From Cloacibacterium normanense (GTDB lineage Bacteria > Bacteroidota > Bacteroidia > Flavobacteriales > Weeksellaceae), in NCBI RefSeq assembly GCF_002943105.1, contig NZ_PTPZ01000004.1:62001-126000 (forward strand): a stretch of 64,000 bases of DNA, read 5' to 3'. The notes beneath the pieces were generated by a model that made no database searches, was not told the DNA's origin, and was given only the letters and a program-made list of their open reading frames with translations. Position numbers and translations under genes: made by a program. Of this stretch, positions 51,152 to 58,632 are shown piece after piece. Numbering within the stretch: the stretch's first letter is position 1; each line of letters begins with the position of its first letter.

Positions 51152-51766
51152 TTATGATTTTCTTAAATTTTCAAAGACAAATTTCATTTCTGTAGCGATT
51201 TCTAAACTTCTGTTGAAATACGTTTCGTTCATTTCAGCAGTTCCATCAGATTTTTTAGGATCTTCGTATTTTATTGGAATTCTTGCTTCTGCACCGTAAA
51301 CAATCGGGCAATTTTCATCAGCAGAATCACACGTTAGAATGGTCGCAAATGCTGACTTCGGATTAAAATCGTCGTCATATTTTTTAGAAAAACAAATCAC
51401 CGCATGTTCATTTTCGGCAAATTTTACCGCATAAACAGGATTTTCAGTTTCTGATAATTTTAAAATTTCAAAACCTTGATTTGTAAGCGTTTCTGCTACT
51501 TTCGAAAACATGGCTGTTGCTTCTGTTCCACCAGAATAACAAAATACATTCTTCACTCCAAAATGGTGAGCCATTGTTTGTGCCCAAATCTGCGAAAGAT
51601 GACTTCTCCTAGAATTGTGAGTACAAATAAAATTTAATCTAACTTCTTCATTTTTAGATAATTTAGAAGATATAAACTGAATTAAAGGTTGAAGTATTCT
51701 TTTTCGTTCCTCAGAAATTCTTTCTGTGGAAAGTTGAGCAATTATTTCTCTAATTTTTATGTTCAT
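51152..51766 (-). CDS. arsenate reductase-like low-molecular-weight phosphatase fold protein
   Basis: The phosphate-binding loop CTHNSRRS (about 48-55) is the CxxNxxRS form of arsenate reductases/LMW protein tyrosine phosphatases. Further Cys residues lie in CYSGG, ICFSKK and CDSADENCP, which could serve the thiol relay. At 204 residues it is longer than classical ArsC (about 130). Position between the CDF-like and ACR3 genes supports conversion of arsenate to arsenite for export. Confidence 0.85.
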   Translation of the reverse strand: MNIKIREIIAQLSTERISEERKRILQPLIQFISSKLSKNEEVRLNFICTHNSRRSHLSQIWAQTMAHHFGVKNVFCYSGGTEATAMFSKVAETLTNQGFEILKLSETENPVYAVKFAENEHAVICFSKKYDDDFNPKSAFATILTCDSADENCPIVYGAEARIPIKYEDPKKSDGTAEMNETYFNRSLEIATEMKFVFENLRKS

Positions 51767-51770
51767 GTGT

Positions 51771-52562
51771 TTATTTTGATAGTTTTAAAATCGAAAAAGC
51801 GCCTCTTGTCACCAAGATAAAAATAAGAATACCAATGGCTAAATCTGGCATTTTGCTATGTGTAAAATAGACTAAAATCCCTGCAATTATCACACCTAGA
51901 TTGATCATCACATCATTATTGGTAAAGATTACACTCGCCTGAATATGTGCTTCTTTGCTTTTACTTTTTTGCAAAAGATAAAGACAAGCTGCGTTTCCTA
52001 ATAATGCTAAAAACGAAATAAGCATCATCATTTGAAATTCTGGAACTTCTGTTTTTACAAAAAATCTTCGCAAAACTTCTGTTAAACCTAAAATTGCCAA
52101 AATCAACTGAAAATATCCGCTGATTTTGGCAACATTTTTCTTTCTTTCAATGGCTTTTCCAACTGCAAATAAAGCCAATAAATACACAAAACTATCTGCC
52201 AACATATCTAGACTATCGGCAACTAATCCCATAGAATTAGACCAAAAACCATAGAAAATTTCTAACAAAAAAAAGAAAAAATTGATTCCTAAAACACTCC
52301 AAAGCAATTGTGTTTGATTTTTGTGTTCTTGGAGTTTTTCTTGCGTAAATTCTGTAGAAACATGCTGTGTATCAAAATTTAGTGTTTCTAATTGTTTGAA
52401 AATTTCTTCTTCATTTTCATGATGAAAAACCAATAATTCTCGATTGGGAATATCAAAATCCAAAGCTTCAATCGATGTGAAATTCTGAAGCTTCATTCTG
52501 ATGATTTGCTCTTCTGAAGGGCAATCCATTTTATGGATTTTGAATTTGGACTTTTTCATCAT
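51771..52562 (-). CDS. CDF-like cation transporter with N-terminal HMA-like domain
   Basis: The 263-residue protein starts with an HMA-like fold (about 1-70) whose motif is KMDCPSEEQ, with a single Cys instead of CxxC. Six membrane helices follow, with DSLDMLADSFVY (about 114-125) matching the CDF family's metal site in helix 2. The second site is NNDVMINLGV, without the usual His-x-x-x-Asp, so the substrate may differ from zinc. It sits four bases from the phosphatase-like gene within the ars operon. Its role in arsenic resistance is not known. Confidence 0.8.
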   Translation of the reverse strand: MMKKSKFKIHKMDCPSEEQIIRMKLQNFTSIEALDFDIPNRELLVFHHENEEEIFKQLETLNFDTQHVSTEFTQEKLQEHKNQTQLLWSVLGINFFFFLLEIFYGFWSNSMGLVADSLDMLADSFVYLLALFAVGKAIERKKNVAKISGYFQLILAILGLTEVLRRFFVKTEVPEFQMMMLISFLALLGNAACLYLLQKSKSKEAHIQASVIFTNNDVMINLGVIIAGILVYFTHSKMPDLAIGILIFILVTRGAFSILKLSK

Positions 52563-52568
52563 ATAAAA

Positions 52569-53189
52569 TTACATTTTCTTTTGGAATTCGCAGAAAATAA
52601 AGTTTTGAGTAGTTTCAAAAGGTGTTTTATGTACTTCTTCAAAACTAGAGAGCAGCGAAAAATGAGTTCCGAAAATTTTCAAGAATTTTTCTTTGCTGTA
52701 TTGCATAATTTCTAAACCGCTACATTTTAGAGGCCCTGATTCTGAAAAGGTTCCCACGAAATACAGTCCGTTTTCTCCTAAAATATCGCTCATCAAAGCA
52801 GCATATTTTTGAATATCTTCTTCTTTGGTCAAAAAATGAAAACTCGCTCTATCATGTATCACGTCAAACTTTTCTATTGAAGAAAAATCTAAAATATCAG
52901 ACACTACAAAGTTGACTTTTTCTGCTTTTTCGCCTAGTCTTTTCTTGATTCTTTCTATTGCATTTTCTGAAATATCAAGTAAAGTAAGACTTTCATAATC
53001 TTGCTCTAATAGATTGTCAATCAAATAACTATCTCCACCACCAATTTCTAAAATCTTGGCAGTTTTTGGAATTTTATTTCTTCCAAAAAATTGCAGAGAA
53101 GTTTCAGGTTTTTCTTGATACCAGCTTACTTCTGTTTCTTTTTTGGTGGCGAAAACATTTTCCCAATGTTGCTTTTTGTCAAACTCCAT
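52569..53189 (-). CDS. class I SAM-dependent methyltransferase in the ars operon
   Basis: Rossmann methyltransferase with SAM motif ILEIGGGDSYLIDNLL (about 44-59), LLDISENAIERI and DVIHDRASFHFL. The start ATG 53189 gives the family-like N terminus EFDKKQHWENVFATK. A TTG at 53231 overlapping arsM is rejected. It differs from ArsM and lacks its Cys set, so the substrate is unknown; thiopurine methyltransferase-like proteins acting on selenium, tellurium or thiols are the nearest idea. Gaps to both neighbours are very small. Confidence 0.82.
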   Translation of the reverse strand: MEFDKKQHWENVFATKKETEVSWYQEKPETSLQFFGRNKIPKTAKILEIGGGDSYLIDNLLEQDYESLTLLDISENAIERIKKRLGEKAEKVNFVVSDILDFSSIEKFDVIHDRASFHFLTKEEDIQKYAALMSDILGENGLYFVGTFSESGPLKCSGLEIMQYSKEKFLKIFGTHFSLLSSFEEVHKTPFETTQNFIFCEFQKKM

Positions 53190-53200
53190 GTTTTTATTTT

Positions 53201-54040
53201 TTAACAACATCCAGTATTTGGAGTACAACAACCCACTACTTTTTCTGCATAAACCGTGATGCTGTAAATTCTAGTGGTAGAATCTTTATACTGCTGAATT
53301 TCTTCTTCGTTCAGGTAATTTTTTAGAATATCATCTGGAACGATAATCGGTTTTTTCTTCTGTAAAGTAATGTTTTTGAAACCAGAATTTTCGATAATTT
53401 TCAAATAATCTTCCATTTGAATTGCCGAAGCAACACAACCAGCATACATTTCTGCAGCATTTTTAATTTTTTCTGGTAAATCTCCCACCAAAACAATATC
53501 CGAAATCGAAAAATGACCAGTTGGCTTCAGAATTCGTTGAACTTCTGCAAAAGCTTTTGGTTTGTTTGGAACTAAATTCATGACGCAATTGCTTACCACA
53601 ACATCAGCAACATTACTCATCAAAGGAATATTCTCAATGTCTCCCAAGCGGAATTCTACATTATTGAAGCCTAATTTATCTGCATTATTTCTAGCTTTTT
53701 CTATCATTTCAGGAGTGAAATCTATTCCCACCACTTTTCCAGATTCGTCAGCTTCTGCACGAGCTACGAAACAGTCATTTCCTGCTCCACTTCCTAAATC
53801 TACTACATAATCGCCTTTTTTAATTTTTGCAAATTCTGTTGGCAAACCGCAACCTAATTTTAGATCTGCTTCAGGATTATAACCTTCCAAATGGTCATAA
53901 TCATCCGTCATAATATTGTACACTTCTGTACTGCAACCACCGCTTCCACAATAAGATGAAGCGTTAGTATCTTGGTTTTGCAAAGCAATTTCTGCATATT
54001 TTTGCTTTACCATTTCTTTGATTTCTTCGTTAGAATTCAT
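53201..54040 (-). CDS. arsM: arsenite methyltransferase
   Basis: Methylates As(III) with SAM. It has VVDLGSGAGNDCFVAR (about 75-90), GIDFTPEMIEKARNNA, and the arsenic-binding cysteines in YCGSGGC (about 30-36), CVMNLVPNKPKAF (about 155) and YAGCVASAI (about 204). The protein ends in CCxxxxGCC, common in ArsM. A 28-base heptad repeat lies three bases before its start. It is the second gene of the operon, separated from arsR by a repeat element. Confidence 0.92.
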   Translation of the reverse strand: MNSNEEIKEMVKQKYAEIALQNQDTNASSYCGSGGCSTEVYNIMTDDYDHLEGYNPEADLKLGCGLPTEFAKIKKGDYVVDLGSGAGNDCFVARAEADESGKVVGIDFTPEMIEKARNNADKLGFNNVEFRLGDIENIPLMSNVADVVVSNCVMNLVPNKPKAFAEVQRILKPTGHFSISDIVLVGDLPEKIKNAAEMYAGCVASAIQMEDYLKIIENSGFKNITLQKKKPIIVPDDILKNYLNEEEIQQYKDSTTRIYSITVYAEKVVGCCTPNTGCC

Positions 54041-54042
54041 TT

Positions 54043-54070
54043 TTTTAAATTTTAAATTTTAAATTTTAAA
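54043..54070. repeat. 28-base heptad tandem repeat upstream of arsM
   Basis: Four exact TTTTAAA units ending three bases before the arsM start codon. Confidence 0.7.
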
Positions 54071-54092
54071 TGATAAATTTTAGATATTTTTT

Positions 54093-54227
54093 TTGAAGCT
54101 ATTTCCTGCTTTCGCTACTCGCTTTTTTATTTTTAGATTCTTCGACTCCGCTCAGAATGAAAAAATAAAAAGAGCTCAAACATGTCGCTCAATCAGGGCT
54201 AGTTCCGTTTTCGTTTTTGAAAGAACT
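54093..54227. repeat. dispersed palindromic element between arsR and arsM
   Basis: Left part GAAGCTATTTCCTGCTTTCGC, right part CGCTCAATCAGGGCTAG. Between them a long A/T stem (54124-54134 with 54161-54171) encloses AGATTCTTCGACTCCGCTCAGAATGA-type sequence (54135-54160). Each of these words is familiar from repeats dispersed between Bacteroidota genes. It lies inside the ars operon, where an RNA stem could uncouple arsR from the downstream genes. Confidence 0.6.
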
Positions 54228-54557
54228 TTAGCAGCAAGATTTCTGCTTTTCTATTTTTCTGAAAATTTCGGAGATAAAATGCTCCATTTTTTTCAAAGTT
54301 TCAGGATTAATGCAGTAGCAAATTGCTTTTCCGTCTATTTCACCTTGTATAATTCCGGCGTTTTTCAGTTCTTTAAGATGTTGAGAAACTGTTGGTTGAG
54401 CCAATTTTATCTCGTCTACAATATCATTACAAATACATGAATCTACAGAAAGTAAATATTCTACAATCGCAATTCTAGCAGGATGAGAAAGCGCCTTCAT
54501 TAATTTTGCCACTTCATTTTGTTCTTCTGTAAAATGTTCAGTTTTAGAAATTCCCAT
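54228..54557 (-). CDS. arsR: ArsR-family metalloregulator
   Basis: Winged-helix repressor of 109 residues that should release DNA on binding As(III). The helix-turn-helix is KLAQPTVSQHLKELKNAGII (about 50-69). A Cys pair in VDSCICNDIV (C41, C43) lies where ArsR proteins bind metal, with further Cys in ICYC and a C-terminal CC. It is the first gene of the ars operon and probably represses it. Confidence 0.92.
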   Translation of the reverse strand: MGISKTEHFTEEQNEVAKLMKALSHPARIAIVEYLLSVDSCICNDIVDEIKLAQPTVSQHLKELKNAGIIQGEIDGKAICYCINPETLKKMEHFISEIFRKIEKQKSCC

Positions 54558-54619
54558 ATTTTTATATTTTCATATTGCAATATTACGATGTATAATTTTC
54601 TAAACCAAAATTTTCTTCA

Positions 54620-54627
54620 TAAATTTG
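54620..54627 (+). promoter_or_regulatory. promoter -7 element of yggS
   Basis: TAaaTTTG 18 bases before ATG 54646. It includes the TTG at 54625 that is in frame with the gene. Confidence 0.55.
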
Positions 54628-54645
54628 AAAAAGAAATTCAAAATC

Positions 54646-55299
54646 ATGTCTATTCAAGAAAATTACCATAAAATAAAAGCCCAAATTCGAGAAAACGTAG
54701 AATTAGTTGCTGTTTCTAAATTTCATCCTATTGAAAAAATAAAAGAAGTTTATGATTGCGGACAACGTGTTTTTGGTGAAAACAAAGTGCAAGAACTTTT
54801 AACCAAAGTAAACGAACTTCCTGCTGATATTCAATGGCATTTAATTGGTCATTTACAAACCAATAAAGTAAAATTCATTGCTCCTTTTATAGATACCATT
54901 CAAAGTGTAGATTCTGAAAAATTATTACTAGAAATCAACAAAGAAGCAGCAAGAAACAATAGAAAAATTAAAGTTTTACTTCAAGTAAAAATCGCCGATG
55001 AAGAAACCAAATATGGTCTTGAAATCGCTGAAGCGAAAGAAATTTTCAGCAATTATTTAGAACACAAATACCCAAATATTGAAATTCTTGGCTTGATGGG
55101 AATGGCAACATTTACAGACAACAAAAATCAAGTAAAATCAGAGTTTTTAGTTCTAAAATCTTTATTTGATGAACTTTCAACCTTCAGAAAATTAGAAACA
55201 CTTTCTATGGGAATGAGTGACGATTTTGCACTTGCAATAGAATGTGGCTCTACTTCTGTAAGAATAGGTTCTGCCATTTTTGGAGTGAGAAATTATTAA
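54646..55299 (+). CDS. YggS/PLPBP-family pyridoxal phosphate homeostasis protein
   Basis: TIM-barrel PLP-binding protein that buffers PLP and affects amino acid and vitamin B6 balance. The PLP Lys is in LVAVSKFHPIEKI (about 27) and the family blocks FGENKVQEL, WHLIGHLQTNKVKFI, GLMGMAT and LSMGMSDDFALAIECGSTSVRIGSAIFG are intact. The start is ATG 54646 because the upstream TTG is part of the promoter. It is divergent from the ars operon. Confidence 0.92.
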   Translation: MSIQENYHKIKAQIRENVELVAVSKFHPIEKIKEVYDCGQRVFGENKVQELLTKVNELPADIQWHLIGHLQTNKVKFIAPFIDTIQSVDSEKLLLEINKEAARNNRKIKVLLQVKIADEETKYGLEIAEAKEIFSNYLEHKYPNIEILGLMGMATFTDNKNQVKSEFLVLKSLFDELSTFRKLETLSMGMSDDFALAIECGSTSVRIGSAIFGVRNY

Positions 55300-55308
55300 A
55301 ATTTGAGG

Positions 55309-56196
55309 ATGTCTGAGAAAAAATATATTTACCTCTACTTTGCCATTTTATTTTTCGCAATTTTTATTCCATCTTTCATTTCTTATGGAGGAATAGTTGC
55401 AGATACGCTGAGTTATATAAAAATTGCAGATAGTATTCCTGATGTAAAATCTAATCTTTTTCCACTAGGCTATCCTTTAATTATTAGATTATTTCATTCA
55501 TTAACGGATGATTATTATTTTTCTGCAAGAATAATAAGCATTTTGACTGTTTTACTTATTGGAGTATTTTCTTATTATAAGAAATTTTATTTCAAAGAAA
55601 CCGTTATTTTATTATGTACCAAAATTTTTGTTTTTTGCATATACAATCTCATATCTGAAGGTTTATTTTTAGGAATTTTTTATTTTTTAATCTATTATTT
55701 TCATGAATTTTTTACCAAAAATAAAAAAGGCTGGTCTTTTATATTGCCAACAAGTTTATTATTTCTTGCGTTATTTTTAACCCGATATTCTGGGATTTTT
55801 ATTTACGCAGCAATACTTATATTTTTCTTAATAAATTATAGAAAACCAACGTTTAAGAATTACAAAAAAGATTTTTTCTTTGTTATAATTTTAAGTGGTT
55901 TCTTCATTGCCTCTTACATGCTCTATAATTTTCTGAATTTCGGAGGAATTATGGGCGAAAATGAAAGATTTTCGGTGGATAAATCCAGTATTGGTCTTGA
56001 TATCATTAGAAATTTTCTTGGAGTGATGAACTTAGCAAACCCAATTCTTGGAATAAAACCTGCTCATTTTACTCCCATCACTATTATTATAGAGTTTTTT
56101 CTTTTCTTTATTAATCTTATTTTTATTTATCTATTTTACTATCTCTTCAAAAAAATAAAGCTTGGAAGTCAGATTTTACAATTACATTTTTATTGA
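55309..56196 (+). CDS. GT-C-like membrane glycosyltransferase, N-terminal part (frameshifted)
   Basis: Hydrophobic protein with about eight helices. The first loop (SYGGIVADTLSYIKIADS, about 25-42) resembles the acidic catalytic loop of GT-C (ArnT/mannosyltransferase-like) enzymes, and LTRYSGIFIYAAI is typical of that fold. The frame ends shortly after a run of seven A residues (56149-56155). With eight A the reading would pass directly into the next frame (56193-56684) with sensible sequence (KKNKAWKSDFTITFLLISS). So this and the next entry are almost certainly one gene. The start is ATG 55309. Confidence 0.7.
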   Translation: MSEKKYIYLYFAILFFAIFIPSFISYGGIVADTLSYIKIADSIPDVKSNLFPLGYPLIIRLFHSLTDDYYFSARIISILTVLLIGVFSYYKKFYFKETVILLCTKIFVFCIYNLISEGLFLGIFYFLIYYFHEFFTKNKKGWSFILPTSLLFLALFLTRYSGIFIYAAILIFFLINYRKPTFKNYKKDFFFVIILSGFFIASYMLYNFLNFGGIMGENERFSVDKSSIGLDIIRNFLGVMNLANPILGIKPAHFTPITIIIEFFLFFINLIFIYLFYYLFKKIKLGSQILQLHFY

Positions 56197-56684
56197 TTTC
56201 TTCGGCAACTTATTTGGTTTTAGTAATCATGTCAAAATTTTTTCAAGGCATAGAAGAACTCAATACTAGAATGCTTTCCGAAAGCAGTTTCCCTTTATTT
56301 CTTAGTGCTATAATTCTATATTTTCAATCTGATTATAATAAAAAAATCATTTTTTATTTTGCTGTATTTTCACTTCTATTTAATGCAGCTTACTTGATAA
56401 AAATTCCACAAAATTTTCTTAAAAGAAAAGCAGAAGTTGAGAATCAAATCGTAAATTTAAAAGACAAAAAGTACTATTTTGACAATATTAAAAAAGTAGA
56501 AAAATCGCGTAAAGAATATAAAATCCCTATTATCAATAAAACTTTTTATTACGAACATGGTAATCAACAAAAACCATTTATTGATGGAAATATCATCATT
56601 TCAAGAAAACCAGAAATTAATTTATTGTTAAAAGACACAGTTAAAAATAAAAAAAGTGTTATTTTTAGCAGTGATATTAAATAA
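56193..56684 (+). CDS. GT-C-like membrane protein, C-terminal part (frameshifted)
   Basis: Continuation of the preceding gene in the next frame: two or three more membrane helices (SSATYLVLVIMSKFF, then LSAIILYF and IIFYFAVFSLLFNAAYLI), then a soluble tail of about 90 residues. The apparent start at 56193 is only the first TTG in frame. The frame is already open upstream of it back to the A-run. Either the gene is broken, or it switches by slippage, or one A was lost in assembly. Confidence 0.65.
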   Translation: MISSATYLVLVIMSKFFQGIEELNTRMLSESSFPLFLSAIILYFQSDYNKKIIFYFAVFSLLFNAAYLIKIPQNFLKRKAEVENQIVNLKDKKYYFDNIKKVEKSRKEYKIPIINKTFYYEHGNQQKPFIDGNIIISRKPEINLLLKDTVKNKKSVIFSSDIK

Positions 56685-56712
56685 TTTAAAACAGGTTCTC
56701 CATAAAAATAAA

Positions 56713-56720
56713 TAAATTTG
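56713..56720 (+). promoter_or_regulatory. promoter -7 element of the NtrC-like regulator gene
   Basis: TAaaTTTGC ends four bases before ATG 56725, so transcription should begin at or next to the start codon (leaderless mRNA). Confidence 0.5.
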
Positions 56721-56724
56721 CCTT

Positions 56725-57909
56725 ATGCAAAAAGTATTAATCGTAGAAGACGAAAAAGCAATTTCTGGTGTACTGCACAGTATTTTATCAGATGAATTAA
56801 CCAATTACGAAGTTTTGGTTGCAGAAGATGGTTTAGAAGCCTACAAACTCATCGAAAAAGATGATTTTGCATTGGTGATTTCAGATATAAAAATGCCAAA
56901 ACTTTCTGGTACAGAACTTTTGAAACAAGCACTTCAATTAAAACCAGACACTACTTTTGTCATGATTTCTGGCCATGCTGATATTGATACTGCTGTAAAT
57001 TCTTTAAGAGATGGCGCTTACGATTTTATTTCAAAACCTATTGATATCAATAGATTGATTACCAGCGTAAGAAATGCTCTTGACCGTAAAAATTTGGTTC
57101 AAACGACTAAAGTTCTTCAAAAAGAGAATACTCAACTCAAGAAAAAAGTCAACAAAAAATACCAAATGATTGGTACTTCTGAAGCGCTTTCTAAAATTCA
57201 AAATATGATTGAAAAAGTAGCTGCTACAGATGCAAGAGTTCTCATTACGGGTCCAAATGGTGCTGGTAAAGAATTGGTAGCACATTCTATTCATGCACAA
57301 AGTGAAAGAAGCAGAGGACCAATGATTGAGGTAAACTGTGCGGCAATTCCATCAGAATTAATAGAATCTGAACTTTTCGGTCACGTGAAAGGTTCATTTA
57401 CAGGCGCTATAAAAGACAAACAAGGTAAATTTGAATTAGCGAATGGAGGAACAATTTTCTTAGACGAAATTGGAGACATGAGTTTGGTAGCACAAGCTAA
57501 AGTTCTTCGTGCGCTTCAGGAAAGCAGAGTTTCACCAGTAGGAAGTGACAAAGAAATTAAAGTAGATGTAAGAGTGGTTGCTGCAACCAATAAAAATCTA
57601 CAAAAAGAAATAGAAGACGGAAAATTCAGAGAAGACTTGTATCATAGACTTTCTGTGATAGAAATTTATGTACCTCCATTAGATGCTAGAAAGGAAGACA
57701 TTCCGCTTTTGGTAGAACATTTTGCTCAAATCATTGCAGATGAACAAGGAAATGCAGTTAGAAAATTTGATGATAAAGCGATAAAAGCACTTCAAAATTT
57801 CTCTTGGACAGGAAACATTCGTGAACTGAGAAACGTAGTAGAGCGTTTAATCATTTTGGGCGGAAATCCTGTAACTGCAGAAGATGTAGCAGCTTTTGTA
57901 AGAAAATAG
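56725..57909 (+). CDS. NtrC-type sigma-54-dependent response regulator lacking a DNA-binding domain
   Basis: The receiver domain (about 1-120, phospho-acceptor D54 in ISDIKMPKLSG) is followed by a coiled linker and an AAA+ domain (about 145-385). Walker A is GPNGAGKE, the sigma-54 contact loop is GSFTGA (about 223-228, Ser for the usual Ala), and Walker B is GGTIFLDEIGDM. The protein ends at residue 394 with the AAA+ lid (WTGNIRELRNVVERLIILGG...). The Fis-type helix-turn-helix is absent, so it may act from solution. No sensor kinase is adjacent; a histidine kinase gene lies 3 kb away (60974-62125). Confidence 0.9.
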   Translation: MQKVLIVEDEKAISGVLHSILSDELTNYEVLVAEDGLEAYKLIEKDDFALVISDIKMPKLSGTELLKQALQLKPDTTFVMISGHADIDTAVNSLRDGAYDFISKPIDINRLITSVRNALDRKNLVQTTKVLQKENTQLKKKVNKKYQMIGTSEALSKIQNMIEKVAATDARVLITGPNGAGKELVAHSIHAQSERSRGPMIEVNCAAIPSELIESELFGHVKGSFTGAIKDKQGKFELANGGTIFLDEIGDMSLVAQAKVLRALQESRVSPVGSDKEIKVDVRVVAATNKNLQKEIEDGKFREDLYHRLSVIEIYVPPLDARKEDIPLLVEHFAQIIADEQGNAVRKFDDKAIKALQNFSWTGNIRELRNVVERLIILGGNPVTAEDVAAFVRK

Positions 57910-57924
57910 TATGTTAGATGCAAT

Positions 57925-57952
57925 ATTTTAGATTTTAGATCTTAGATACTAG
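57925..57952. repeat. 28-base heptad tandem repeat after the NtrC-like gene
   Basis: Units ATTTTAG, ATTTTAG, ATCTTAG, ATACTAG between the gene's stop and its terminator. Confidence 0.65.
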
Positions 57953-57976
57953 AAAAATTTAATAAATTTATACACT

Positions 57977-58000
57977 AAACCACGTGATTTTGCGTGGTTT
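57977..58000 (+). terminator. terminator of the NtrC-like gene
   Basis: Arms AAACCACG/CGTGGTTT, loop of eight, followed by a T-rich run. Confidence 0.85.
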
Positions 58001-58047
58001 TTGTTATTTTTAAACTTTAAATTAAAAACTAATAATCTCTAAATTTC

Positions 58048-58572
58048 ATGGCTAAAGTAATCACTTTTTTTACTTCAATAATATTAATTTACATTATATA
58101 CAATTATCCTGTAAACAAAGGTTACCCATTATTGGGATTTCTCATTTGTCTTATTGTTTTATCTTTTTCTGCCTCCAAAATATATTCTGATTACAAAAAA
58201 ATGGGAGATGAAACCTTTGAAAATGTTGAAAAAAATACTGACAAAATATTAAAAAACAATGGAATTTTCGAGTACAAAAATGATGGATTCTCCATCAAAC
58301 AAGGAAATACTCTTGATTTCGTGAAATGGATTGATGTTGAAAGTATCAGTCATTTTGAATTAAAAATGCTCAAAAAAGTAAGTCAAAACGGCATCGAAAT
58401 TGTGACCAATAAAAAAATATATAAAATTCATAATAATGACGAACAAACAATTGGTCTAGAAAAGTTTGAAAATGAAGTAAATAAAAATTTAAGTATAGAA
58501 AAACTCTACGATTCTGAAGTTTTATCTGATGGCTCTTCCAAAACACTACTCTATCAAAAAACTTTAAATTAA
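58048..58572 (+). CDS. hypothetical two-helix membrane protein
   Basis: The 174-residue protein has two N-terminal membrane helices (about 4-20 and 26-46) and a soluble domain of about 120 residues (DGFSIKQGNTLDFVKWIDVESISHFEL, about 74-100) with a beta-rich pattern reminiscent of PH-like domains such as the one at 1889-2368. No family can be assigned with confidence. It stands alone between terminator and M1 peptidase gene. Confidence 0.7.
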   Translation: MAKVITFFTSIILIYIIYNYPVNKGYPLLGFLICLIVLSFSASKIYSDYKKMGDETFENVEKNTDKILKNNGIFEYKNDGFSIKQGNTLDFVKWIDVESISHFELKMLKKVSQNGIEIVTNKKIYKIHNNDEQTIGLEKFENEVNKNLSIEKLYDSEVLSDGSSKTLLYQKTLN

Positions 58573-58632
58573 ATATATTCAAAAACTGTTTTTGTTCCGT
58601 TTTTCTTATTTTTACATCTAAAATATATTTTT

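Noticed and set aside
50099-54557. Mercury resistance reading of the operon because of the HMA-type cation transporter
   Set aside because: No merA, merT or MerR-type gene is present, and arsM, ACR3 and ArsR are unambiguous.
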